Shown piece by piece: positions 7,776-15,764 of a stretch of DNA of 64,000 bases. The stretch comes from CBDCVN01 sp965223585 (lineage in GTDB: Bacteria > Deinococcota > Deinococci > Deinococcales > Trueperaceae). Made by a program: the position numbers and the translations under genes. The notes under the pieces were generated by a model. That model was not told where the DNA came from. It made no database searches and was given only the letters and a program-made list of their open reading frames with translations. The stretch spans positions 62,001 to 126,000 of the forward strand of contig CBDCWW010000022.1 of the NCBI GenBank assembly GCA_965223585.1. Reading direction: 5' to 3'. Numbering within the stretch: the stretch's first letter is position 1; each line of letters starts with the position of its first letter.

Positions 7776-8942
7776 CTATGTAGAGACACGATTAATCGTG
7801 TCTCTACATGACAAATCAAAATAAAAACAGCTACCGTGATTTATTTTGCTACTTACGCCTATTTCTCCACCATGTGCTTCAACATAATGTTTGGCTATAG
7901 TTAAGCCAATGCCACTCCCACTGCCATCTTGTTGGCGAGCCTCATCACCCCTAAAGAAACGTGTAAAGACATGTGGCAGGTGCTCTGCAGCTATTCCCAT
8001 GCCATTATCTTCTACTGTAAAATGTATGTGATTTCCTTGCTCTTTAGCAGCCACTTTTACCTTTCCACCTTCTGGTGTATGCCTTAGGGCATTAAGAATC
8101 AAATTACTCAAAATTTGTACACCCTTCTCAAGATCAGCATAAACACATAAATCTGGCTTGGAGAGTTCACTTAATAGTGTGACCTTTTTAGTTTCATAGT
8201 GAGGTTTAAAAGTACTCAATACCTGATCAAAAAGGTCTTTTACTGATAACACTTGAGGCTTTAGCTTGTCCTGTCCTGATTCTACTTTAGAAAGTAGCGC
8301 AAGATCTCTTAGTAAGTGCTCGAGCCTAAAAAGCTGCCTTCTACAAGCAGTCATAGTTTCACTATCAGGCTTAAATAAACCATCCTCAATACCATCAACA
8401 TAACCACGCAAACTACTTAGGGGTGTTTTAAATTCATGGGCAAGATTGCTTAGCAGCTCAACCCTCTGAGTTTCAACTTGCTCTAAGGTAGCAGCCATTG
8501 CATTAAAAGTGGTTGCTAGTTCGCCTATCTCATCAGAAGTAAGTATGTTTAGGCGTTCATGGTAATGCCCAGAAGCAATGCGCCGGCTAGCTCTTTGCAT
8601 CGCTTTTAAAGGCGTAACTATGCGTTTTGTCACGAAAAAACCAATGCCACTAGCTACAATTATGGCAATAGCCAAACCCCAAAACAAAGATTGCTGTACA
8701 GCTCGTGTGTAAGTGCGTTCTAAATCATCTAGCATACGTTGCCCTTCTTCTGGTTCAACAGTTAGGGCTTGTTCTAAGTTATGACTAGTCCGTACCATAG
8801 TGTTTATGTGACGTGTTAAAAATAAAGGGGCAAATAATTGACTGGCAACATAAAGTGTTCCGCTACCTGCTAATATAACTAACAAATAAGAAAGAATTAG
8901 TCGCCAGTAAAGACTACTCTTTAGAAATCTTCTAAGATTCAT
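7776..8942 (-). CDS. Sensor histidine kinase (EnvZ/BaeS type)
   Basis: 388 residues from the Met at 8942. The frame continues to 9005, but the shorter start, which overlaps the response-regulator stop by 11 bases, is the normal coupled arrangement. Order: first membrane helix (about 14-35), periplasmic segment of about 60 residues, second helix, HAMP (about 105-158), HisKA with LAHEFKTPLSSLRGY (His169), then HATPase motifs (NLILNALRHTP, DNGMGI, GSGSGIGL). The last ten residues (CRDTINRVST) are encoded entirely inside a perfect 32-bp palindromic repeat, so the natural C-terminus has been replaced or extended by repeat DNA. It is partner of the response regulator upstream. A metal or envelope-stress signal is inferred from neighbours. 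Confidence 0.92.
   Translation of the reverse strand: MNLRRFLKSSLYWRLILSYLLVILAGSGTLYVASQLFAPLFLTRHINTMVRTSHNLEQALTVEPEEGQRMLDDLERTYTRAVQQSLFWGLAIAIIVASGIGFFVTKRIVTPLKAMQRASRRIASGHYHERLNILTSDEIGELATTFNAMAATLEQVETQRVELLSNLAHEFKTPLSSLRGYVDGIEDGLFKPDSETMTACRRQLFRLEHLLRDLALLSKVESGQDKLKPQVLSVKDLFDQVLSTFKPHYETKKVTLLSELSKPDLCVYADLEKGVQILSNLILNALRHTPEGGKVKVAAKEQGNHIHFTVEDNGMGIAAEHLPHVFTRFFRGDEARQQDGSGSGIGLTIAKHYVEAHGGEIGVSSKINHGSCFYFDLSCRDTINRVST
7778..7809. repeat. Perfect 32-bp palindromic REP-like repeat (GTAG...CTAC ends)
   Basis: A fully self-complementary sequence of two 16-base arms, with GTAG at 7780-7783 and CTAC at 7804-7807. It sits between the convergent Spy-like and kinase genes and overlaps the last ten codons and stop of the kinase gene. 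It could act as a bidirectional hairpin that ends transcription. GTAG-headed hairpins are the hallmark of REP sequences moved by RAYT transposases. A related pair occurs at 61520-61657. Confidence 0.8.
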
Positions 8943-9612
8943 GGTCTTTGAAAACATAACCCACACGGCGAATCGTATGTAAGTAGCGAGGTTTACTAGG
9001 ATCAATTTCTATTTTTTGTCTTAGGTTGGAAATATGCACATCCACTACTCTATCAACACCGAAAAAGTCACGTCCCCAAATCTTTTCTAAAAGTTCATCT
9101 CGCCTAAACACTCTGCCACTTTGATTGGCAAGAAGGTACATAAGATCGAATTCACGAGAGGTTAGCTCGAGTTCTTGCCCACTACGCTTAATGATGCGTT
9201 TTGTATTATCAATTTCAATCTCACCTATACGAACCACATTCTCTGTATTGCCCTGCTGTCGTTTTAAAACTGCTTTTACTCGAGCTACTAATTCACGTGG
9301 GCTGAAAGGCTTAGGCACATAGTCATCAGCACCTGCTTCAAAAATTTTGAGCTTATCTTCTTCTTCATCTTTAGCAGTAAGCATGATCACAGGAGTTTGC
9401 TGTTCTTGTCGAAGTTTTTTTAGAATTTCCAAACCACTCAAATTTGGTAACAACCAATCAAGAATAATTAGGTTTGGGGGCTCATTGAGTGCTGCTTCTA
9501 ATCCTCTAAGACCACTACTAGCAACTTGTACAACATAACCTTCATTTTCAAGGTAAGTACCTACCACTCGCACGATATCTGGATCATCTTCAACTAATAG
9601 GATGCGTGACAC
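8932..9612 (-). CDS. OmpR/PhoB-family response regulator
   Basis: 226 residues. The receiver domain (1-120) has the acidic pocket (EDD at 8-10), phospho-acceptor Asp52 (LILDWLLP-type strand), Thr79 and Lys101 (PKPFSP). The C-terminal winged helix (about 130-222) has ELTSREFDLMYLL, the VDVHISNLRQKI recognition helix and RRVGYVF. It is the first gene of a two-gene operon with the kinase. The family binds direct repeats upstream of target genes; likely targets are the neighbouring envelope/metal genes, but no site was identified. Confidence 0.94.
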   Translation of the reverse strand: MSRILLVEDDPDIVRVVGTYLENEGYVVQVASSGLRGLEAALNEPPNLIILDWLLPNLSGLEILKKLRQEQQTPVIMLTAKDEEEDKLKIFEAGADDYVPKPFSPRELVARVKAVLKRQQGNTENVVRIGEIEIDNTKRIIKRSGQELELTSREFDLMYLLANQSGRVFRRDELLEKIWGRDFFGVDRVVDVHISNLRQKIEIDPSKPRYLHTIRRVGYVFKDHES

Positions 9613-9752
9613 ACTTGCTTACCTGCTCAATTCGAAACATAATCAAGTCTACCTCTAAATTTTTGACAGGTCGAGTTAACCTTTCTTAAAATGCCTTAAC
9701 AGATGACTCTTGATGGATTCCAAGGGCCTAGGATTTTGGATAAAGTAGATAA

Positions 9753-9902
9753 ATGGTTTTACACTTACAGAACTTACTAAATGATGAATCATGTTATGAG
9801 AAAGTTAGAGATCTACGCTGGCCTAGTGGTAAAATTACTTCCCCTAATTGTAAATCAAATGAAGTGATTAAAAAAGGTTTCCACAAAGGCGTTTTGAAGT
9901 AA
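9753..9902 (+). pseudogene. Truncated IS1595-type transposase zinc-ribbon fragment
   Basis: A 49-codon frame beginning MVLHLQNLLNDESCYE and containing VRDLRWPSGK and a NCKSNEVIKKGFHKG stretch. This is the layout of the N-terminal zinc-ribbon of IS1595/ISXO2 transposases (LRWPdGk-x-CPhC-x-S-x-x-VikrG). The first knuckle is damaged (SPNC instead of CPxC), and a stop follows after residue 49, so no DDE domain remains. It is a remnant of an older element. I have moderate confidence because the fragment is short. Confidence 0.55.
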
Positions 9903-10307
9903 CTTTTTCTACTATTACAATAAGTTCTTCATAGTGGTAATTTTTGTGGGCTCGAGTAGAAAAGAACAGAGACAACTCTTTAAGTTATCCCTGTCATGCC
10001 TTAAGTATAAAGGCTTATATTAACCGCATCTCTTAATATAACAAAGCTGTCTAAAGTTAAGGTGAGTATGTCTTTTGTGGTGTGTAATCATCGTCCTTCT
10101 AAGATGCTGATATCACTTAGGTCACCTCGACCCTGCAGATAAATCCAGACAGTTGTACTTTACATTTAGATAACCACTATTGTGAATATGACTGTTTTTA
10201 ATAAGATTATCTAAACTACAGTCTAGGCATTTTAAAATCATAATGCATTTTAAGTCATCAATAATGCATCATTACATGAAAGGCACTACCAGCTTGGCTT
10301 AATACTC

Positions 10308-10346
10308 TAGCTCCCCTTAATAAGGGAAGGGGGTTTAGAGGGATTT
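10308..10346. repeat. Dispersed C-run/G-run repeat, diverged copy
   Basis: The stretch has CTCCCCTTA, then AAGGGAAGGGGG and TTTAGAGGGATTT, which parallels the copy at about 54530-54562 (CCCCCTTTTT, CAAAGGGGGA, TTTAGGGGGATTT). The hairpin arms are preserved though the bases differ. It is a short non-coding interspersed repeat. Confidence 0.5.
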
Positions 10347-10388
10347 CCTCTCTGAAGCTCAGCCTAACTTGACTTTCATATTGTAATA

Positions 10389-10862
10389 TTATGCTGCTAA
10401 AGCAAATTTAAATAAGATTACTTCTTCAGGGGAAGTATTCTCCTTTACTAATTCTGAAACTTTGTTCATAAGCCTTCTTCTGTCAATGTGGTGATCAACT
10501 TCATAAGTCACCTTCTCCATTTCAGGAGACTCCTTTAAATCATCTTCAAAGAAAATCATACCTCTTATTTTTTCAACTCTTTTGCCTTCCCAATGTTTTT
10601 GAGCAGGATCATCGAATCTTTCATTAGTAAGGACAAAGAGCATTTCTTGTTTTGAGTCATAACGCTCAGGACTTTCTATTTGTACTATTTGCCTAATTCT
10701 AGAACAAACTATAAGAGATACATTATTTAAAAGTATATTACGAAGGTAGGTGCATTGAGATTTATTTTTTACTGTTAAAAAAGGATTTTCACGAGTAGTT
10801 TTCCGAGCACTCTTAGTAACTATCTCTCCTATTTTTCTATGGGGTAAAATAGTACTTCCTTG
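10389..10862 (-). pseudogene. C-terminal part of a gene split by IS630 (copy 1)
   Basis: The open frame to 10970 includes codons from inside the IS; the host part begins at 10862 and encodes about 157 residues with no family I recognise. It starts QGSTILPHRKIGEIV and ends EEVILFKFALAA, and is mostly charged and helical. Removing the IS and one TA copy joins it in frame to the 71-residue membrane-anchored fragment at 12206-12421, giving a protein of about 228 residues. The fragment shows no further stop codons, which indicates recent inactivation. Confidence 0.7.
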
Positions 10863-12210
10863 TATAGATGTCCAGATAAATTCTTTCCCTAAAGTAGGGA
10901 AAATAATGCCATGATAATCCCAATAATAACCCAAAGGAGATTGATCATGGCAAATAATGATAACAAACAAAAACTAGAAGAACTAAAAATACTACGTCGT
11001 CGGTATAAAAAGGGAAACAATGCTGATGCCTTACTACGCACTCAAGCCCTTATAGCTCTGTACTCAGGCAAAGATATTAAGCTTGTAGCAGAGATGTTTG
11101 GCGTTTCAGTAAAAACAGTAAGAAACTGGCGAAAAAAGTTTGAAAAATCGCTTAGTTTAGAAGATGAACAAAGAACTGGTAGACAACCTAAACTTTCTAA
11201 AGAGCAACTGGAGCTAATCAAGAAGGTAATCACAGAGTTTAATCAACAAGTTTGGATTGCTAGAAAGGTCTTTATCCTTATCGAAAGCCTTTTTGGAATA
11301 TGTTTTTCAGTAAAGTATCTACCAGAGCTTCTAAGGAAACTAGGATTAAGTTTTAATAAAGCAGTACATTTGTTGTATAGAAAGAATGAAGAGAAGAGGC
11401 GAAAGTGGATACAAGAAACACTACCAAAGCTGTACGAAGACCAGATAAAAGCAGGGTGGAGGATATTTTACCAAGATGAAGTAGGGTTCCAAACGCAGGG
11501 GACACTAACGAGCACATGGGGGCTGGTAGGAGAAAAAGTAGAGATCAAGAACTATGGCAGACATGGAAGAGTGAACTTGATAGGGGCATTAGAGTTAGGG
11601 ACAGGAGAGTTCCATGGGGTGCTAACAAAGTTTAAGGTAAATGCGCAGAGGTTTAGAAGGTTTATCTGTCATATGAAAAGGGAGATGAGGGAAGCAAAAA
11701 TAATGCTTATATGTGACAATGCACCATTTCACAGGGCAAAGTGGTTACAAGAGTGGGCAAAGAGGAACTCAAAATGGTTGAGGTTAGAATTTCTACCAGG
11801 ATATTCACCAGACTTCAATCCAATAGAACGTTTATGGAAGTACATAAAGAAGGAATACATACACAATAAATGCTGGGGAACGCAAGCAGACCTAAAGAAG
11901 CATTTAGAGGTGGTGGTACAGGAGATACCAATGAAAGTAGAGGAAACCAAGGGAGTAATGAAGAAAGAGATAAAAAGGTTGAGGGAGGCATTTGAGTTTT
12001 ATAAAACACCAGTGCCAGAAGAGCTAATGATTTGAGTAGTGGTTTAGGGGGAAAGTAAGCAAGTTTGGCATAAGTTTATAGTTCATTTAGCAAAGAAGAT
12101 TACATTGGGCAGTAGGTATTTTATTGCTTAAAAAGCATTGATTTTTGGTAGTTTTTCCTATTTTCTTCCTCTTTTGGAAAAAAGGGAAAAGATTTTTCTG
12201 GGTAACTATA
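10863..12210 (+). mobile_element. IS630-family insertion sequence, copy 1
   Basis: Bounded by TA at 10863-10864 and 12209-12210, the usual IS630/Tc1 target duplication. The termini are imperfect inverted repeats of about 27 bases: the left begins TATAGATGTCCAGA and the reverse complement of the right begins TATAGTTACCCAGA, both ending in CTTTCCC or TTTTCCC. The full 1348-base unit recurs at 46004-47351 with no differences that I could see. A small hairpin (TTCCCT-AAAG-TAGGGAA, about 10884) lies just inside the left end and may block read-through into the transposase gene. Confidence 0.92.
10947..12035 (+). CDS. IS630-family transposase (copy 1)
   Basis: 362 residues from the ATG at 10947, which has AAAGGAG seven bases upstream; the longer frame to 10911 is not needed. 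The N-terminus has helix-turn-helix repeats (VAEMFGVSVKTVRNWRKKFE) and a winged region; the C-terminal half is a DDE_3 domain with FYQDEVGF (first Asp), MLICDNAPFHRA (second Asp) and SPDFNPIERLWKYIK (Glu). It cuts at TA dinucleotides. All catalytic residues are present and the copy at 46088-47176 encodes an identical protein, so the element is probably active or recently so. Confidence 0.94.
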   Translation: MANNDNKQKLEELKILRRRYKKGNNADALLRTQALIALYSGKDIKLVAEMFGVSVKTVRNWRKKFEKSLSLEDEQRTGRQPKLSKEQLELIKKVITEFNQQVWIARKVFILIESLFGICFSVKYLPELLRKLGLSFNKAVHLLYRKNEEKRRKWIQETLPKLYEDQIKAGWRIFYQDEVGFQTQGTLTSTWGLVGEKVEIKNYGRHGRVNLIGALELGTGEFHGVLTKFKVNAQRFRRFICHMKREMREAKIMLICDNAPFHRAKWLQEWAKRNSKWLRLEFLPGYSPDFNPIERLWKYIKKEYIHNKCWGTQADLKKHLEVVVQEIPMKVEETKGVMKKEIKRLREAFEFYKTPVPEELMI

Positions 12211-12421
12211 ACTCTCCTTCACCTAAACCACGTATTTTTAAGGTGTAAGTACCTTCGTTATTAGGAGAGTAAAATGTAATAGATATGCCAAGCAAATCAT
12301 CAAGTTGCTCCCAAACTCTTCTAGAATTTAGATAGTTAAGCAAAAAGACAAAAATAAAGATTAAGACAGTGCCAATAATCTCAATGAAAAGACCTTGAAA
12401 AAAAGGATCTTGAAAAAACAT
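12206..12421 (-). pseudogene. N-terminal membrane-anchor part of the IS630-split gene
   Basis: Encodes 71 residues: an N-terminal hydrophobic helix (FIEIIGTVLIFIFVFLLNYL) followed by a soluble start (SRRVWEQLDDLLGISITFYS). It ends at a TAG created by the IS terminus. The host codons run to GAG-TTA at 12209, exactly at the TA duplication. The joined product would be an inner-membrane-anchored cytoplasmic protein of about 228 residues with no recognised family. The gene has a GGAG-type site upstream (reverse complement of CTCCTTTT at 12431). Confidence 0.7.
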
Positions 12422-12907
12422 AAAAAGAAACTCCTTTTAGAAATGTGTTTTATGACTCGATAGATATCCTCATATTATTAAAATGATGGGTGTCCTGAGT
12501 GCAAGGAAGATTTCCAGTTTCTATAAGCTAGATAATACTATACCCTAGGGTATTACACGGCAAGGTCTATTCAAGTCATGATTTTTAGTATAGCATTTTG
12601 CACTAGCGTTTTTGCTTGTTTCTTATAGCAATAGTTTCGCTATAATGATTTAACGCTCTCTTAACACTAGTTCAAATAAAATGAATTTTAAAGATATGAA
12701 AGAAGGAATCCATATCTACATTTTAATACTTCAATACTCAACAAGATCAAGCATTATAGTATGATATGTATATAGTGGTAGATAATCATAAGTAATAGTT
12801 TTGTCATCTTAAGTAAGATACGGTAACAATTGAAATTAATGCTGACCGCTTGGAAATCTTCAGCAAAGTAATTTTGAGAATCATAGTTAATTTGAAAGGA
12901 AAATTTT
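12422..12907. other. Intergenic region upstream of the HhH gene
   Basis: About 490 bases, strongly AT-rich, between divergent genes. It holds a short palindrome (TACCCTAGGGTA at about 12541) and the promoter side of both the split gene and the HhH gene, but no coding or RNA feature that I can support. Confidence 0.5.
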
Positions 12908-13237
12908 ATGAAAAAGTCTTTAATTCTAATGCTCCTCCTTTTGGGATTTGTTTTTGCTAGTAATATTACTTCTCAAAACTCTTCAGCTACTTCAACAAGT
13001 ACAGAATTAGTATCTAGTTCAACAAAAACATGCGTTGATCTTAACAATGCTAACTTTGACGAACTTCAAAGCATTACCCATGTAGGCATTGATGAAGCAA
13101 TTTCTATTTTAAAACTCAGGAGTGTAGTTGATTTTCGCTTTACAGATGACCTTGGTTACATTAGCGGTATAAGTGCAACTGAATTAGGAGAAATAAAAGC
13201 CGAAGGCTTAGCTTGCGTACCATCAGCTAATTTATAA
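12908..13237 (+). CDS. Secreted helix-hairpin-helix (ComEA-like) protein
   Basis: 109 residues. It has a signal peptide (1-17), a Ser/Thr-rich linker (about 18-42) and a C-terminal domain: VDLNNANFDELQSITHVGIDEAISILKLR followed by FTDDLGYISGISATEL. This is the double HhH layout of ComEA and related DNA-binding exported proteins (LNtA...L..lpGIg...A..Ii.yR). The canonical glycine hairpin is altered (THVGID instead of PGIG), so DNA binding may be weakened. Two Cys residues (42 and 104) flank the domain and could form a disulfide. AAAGGA precedes the start, and a strong terminator follows. Confidence 0.72.
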   Translation: MKKSLILMLLLLGFVFASNITSQNSSATSTSTELVSSSTKTCVDLNNANFDELQSITHVGIDEAISILKLRSVVDFRFTDDLGYISGISATELGEIKAEGLACVPSANL

Positions 13238-13265
13238 GTTTTTACCTTTTTACCAATCCTCTCTA

Positions 13266-13304
13266 AAAAGCAGCACGCATTATATAAAGTGCGTGCTGCT
13301 TTTT
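13266..13304 (+). terminator. Intrinsic terminator after the HhH gene
   Basis: A 14-bp perfect stem (arm AAAAGCAGCACGCA at 13266-13279 and its complement at 13291-13304) with a 10-base loop, followed by further T residues. The A-run/T-run flanks could make it work in both directions. Confidence 0.88.
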
Positions 13305-13410
13305 GTTTACTGCAACATTATAGTTAGAGTGTCTTAGTAAGGTGTCTTATAATTATTCTTTTGGTTTATCTCAAAATGTTTAAACTAAAATTTACTTATA
13401 ATATTCGTAT

Positions 13411-14706
13411 TTAATCATCACGGCGGCTTAGTCGCTCAATAGCAGCCTTTAGTGATTTACGCATCGTTTCAAAGGACTCAGCTAAGTCACGAGTTTCATC
13501 ATTACTAGTGATTTTAATGGGTTGCTCGAGTTCACCCAAAGCAATTTGTTCAGCAGCTGTTGCCAACTTACGAATATTATTGGCTATAGCAAATGCTAAA
13601 ATAGTAACAATGAGAATAGCTGCTAACAGTGTTCCCAAGGCAACGAATAAAATGGGGCGAATAACTCCTAAAGCCGTAGTAATAACATTTCCTTCAGAAA
13701 TCACCACTTGAACAGTTCCCAGATTATCTTTCAAAGGAGAAGCAACAGCATAAAAATTTCCTGTTTGCTCATTATTACGGTAGTCCTGTACACGCCCTTC
13801 TATGAGCTTGGTTCGCTCGAGCAAGTTAGCACGGCGTTCGTCTTCAGATTGCTCAAAACTGCTTATATTTAAAGTTTGTTTTGCTAATTCACTAAAACCA
13901 CTGGTAAAACTATCAAAATTGGCATTTTGGGTAATTGCTGGTTCCCAGTTACCATTAATGCGTACTCCTTCTGTATCAGTATAATGAACACCTACAGTTT
14001 CATGTAAGCTACTTTCAAGAGCATTTAACTTATCCGTAAAATAAAATATTGCTTCTTCACTATTTATTGTTACTCCTTGTTCACTTAGGTAATTACTAAA
14101 GTCATTTGCAAGGGTAAGAGCAATATTGTCACCTACTTCACTAAACAACCTAGTAGACAAATCATTAATAGAACTATAGATCATGTAAAGGGTAACAGCG
14201 GCAAAAAGAAGTAAGGGTAAAAGAGCAGCTAGCAACATTTTTAGGCTTATAGGAAAACGACGCTTGTTAGAAATCTGCGCACTTATTGTTGGGCGCGCAT
14301 CTTTGTCACTGCTAGTGTCCCAATTTGTAGAAGTGACAGACTTATCTTCTTCTAGCATATCTTCATTTTCACTAGAAGGTGTCTGACTGTCATAAGTTTC
14401 TGCATAACTTTGTTCGCTATTAAGCTCATCAGAGATGACTTCTGGCTCTTTAGTTTTTGGCTGAAGGGGTGCTTCACCCCAGGGCCGAACTTCTACAGGG
14501 CAACCTGATTCAGCCAAAATATCAACTATTCGCTCAGCACTTTCATATTCACTAGCACGAGTAATAAACCCCGGAGGCCGTGAAAGGAGCTTAGCTATTT
14601 TATCTTCAGTTATTCCCAAACTGACAGCAGCTTTTGCTGCTGCTTCTATGCGTAAAGCTTCATTAACTGGCTCGAGCAAAAACACAGAATATTTTTGATT
14701 TTCCAC
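13411..14706 (-). CDS. HAMP-domain membrane protein with L7/L12-like N-terminal region
   Basis: 431 residues with an unusual order. Residues 1-75 are a small alpha/beta region (LRIEAAAKAAVSLGITEDKIAKLL...CPVEVRP) that resembles the ribosomal L7/L12 C-terminal fold, followed by a low-complexity acidic linker (75-150), a membrane helix (about 157-178), an extracellular segment of about 170 residues, a second helix (about 350-375) and a HAMP domain to the end (NNIRKLATAAEQIALGELEQPI). No kinase, cyclase or methyl-accepting domain follows HAMP, so any output must be in another protein. The next gene upstream (DUF4388) is 19 bases away and is a plausible partner. Function not recognised beyond signal transduction. 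Confidence 0.7.
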   Translation of the reverse strand: MENQKYSVFLLEPVNEALRIEAAAKAAVSLGITEDKIAKLLSRPPGFITRASEYESAERIVDILAESGCPVEVRPWGEAPLQPKTKEPEVISDELNSEQSYAETYDSQTPSSENEDMLEEDKSVTSTNWDTSSDKDARPTISAQISNKRRFPISLKMLLAALLPLLLFAAVTLYMIYSSINDLSTRLFSEVGDNIALTLANDFSNYLSEQGVTINSEEAIFYFTDKLNALESSLHETVGVHYTDTEGVRINGNWEPAITQNANFDSFTSGFSELAKQTLNISSFEQSEDERRANLLERTKLIEGRVQDYRNNEQTGNFYAVASPLKDNLGTVQVVISEGNVITTALGVIRPILFVALGTLLAAILIVTILAFAIANNIRKLATAAEQIALGELEQPIKITSNDETRDLAESFETMRKSLKAAIERLSRRDD

Positions 14707-14725
14707 AACAATTCTCCTTGTATGT

Positions 14726-15640
14726 TTAGCTTATTAAGTGAATAAGCCCAGAGGCCTTAAGTTCTGCTGCTGACATAGTTTCCATATTTACTTTCATAAT
14801 TTTACTCATATCATCTCGGCTCAATTTATAAGTTTTTGCCAATTGTTTTGTAACTGCCAAAAGTGCTTTAGGGTAGTTAGAGTCAAGATTACTTATTTTA
14901 TGAGCAAGACCTGAATCAGTGTACTTAAGTTCAGGTCTAAAGGGATCAAGGCAGGGATGCTCTTCTGCTAAAGCATTAGCTACTTTAGACCAAGTAACTT
15001 GAAAATCACCAAGCTTCTTTGCTTTGATATATGCTTCTAGTTCTGTAAAAGCAGTATGCCATAATTTAAGAATTTTTTCATCTTTGACTTTTTCCCTCTT
15101 AGATTGTGCAAGAGATTTTTTAAGTAACCTACTAGAAGCCTCCAAAACTTTTTCTAGAGGCAGCTTAGATTCTCTAGCTATATCAGCTAAAGTGCGTTTA
15201 CCATCTAGCAAAGGTAAAATTCTTAGGGTATAAATATCAACTTCCATAGTAGTTTCTGCTTGGTTTTGAGAAACATTACTAACGAGTTTACTAGAGGCAT
15301 CTAGCCTAGATTGCGATTTATCATCTGAATCACCAATATCACTTTGACATGTTTTTAAAAGCAGTTTATCAACTGCTAGTCTAATGGTCTTTTCAGGGAT
15401 AGGTATGCTAGGATCAAAGAGAAAATCTCCTTCTTGCCATGAAAGTTGAGCAGCTAGAGCCAAAATGTCACGTATGTTACCTGCACGTACATGCACCACT
15501 AATCCTTGTTCTAAAAATACTTTCCCTTCTTGAATAGGTGTGTCGAGCGATAAGCAACCTGTAGAACCACTCAGGCCTAAAAATTGTAGTATATTTTCTA
15601 CAATTCCCTCACCTAGTTTTCCTTGTAACTCGCTCGCCAT
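14726..15640 (-). CDS. DUF4388 (PATAN-like) signalling protein
   Basis: 304 residues. The N-terminal 90 residues match the DUF4388 pattern (LQGKLGE...ILQFLGLSGSTGCLSLDTPIQEGKVFLEQGLVVHVRAGN...F.F). Around residues 135-175 a helical segment, LPLLDGKRTLADIARESKLPLEKVLEASSRLLKKSLA, looks like a winged-helix module of the kind often paired with DUF4388. The C-terminal 120 residues are helical and unassigned. DUF4388 proteins are found with Mgl-type GTPases, roadblock proteins and gliding or type IV pilus regulators. It is the first gene of a two-gene operon with the HAMP protein. Confidence 0.75.
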   Translation of the reverse strand: MASELQGKLGEGIVENILQFLGLSGSTGCLSLDTPIQEGKVFLEQGLVVHVRAGNIRDILALAAQLSWQEGDFLFDPSIPIPEKTIRLAVDKLLLKTCQSDIGDSDDKSQSRLDASSKLVSNVSQNQAETTMEVDIYTLRILPLLDGKRTLADIARESKLPLEKVLEASSRLLKKSLAQSKREKVKDEKILKLWHTAFTELEAYIKAKKLGDFQVTWSKVANALAEEHPCLDPFRPELKYTDSGLAHKISNLDSNYPKALLAVTKQLAKTYKLSRDDMSKIMKVNMETMSAAELKASGLIHLIS

Positions 15641-15764
15641 TTGTTAAAAATTATATAATGATGAATAAAGTGCGAAGTACATTATTCAACAAATAATGCC
15701 ATAAGATATATTAAATTAATGCTATATATTTTAGTCAAAATTTCTAATGTGATAAGGTAAGACT

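Larger units (their letters stand above)
9613..10388. other. Gene-poor accessory stretch
   Basis: About 780 bases without an intact gene. It contains a truncated transposase zinc-ribbon ORF (9753-9902) and, at about 10308-10346, a G/C-run repeat related to the one inside actE (CTCCCCTTA...GGGGGTTTAGAGGGATTT). The remainder shows no coding pattern I can support. It precedes the IS630-split gene and looks like decayed mobile DNA. Confidence 0.6.
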
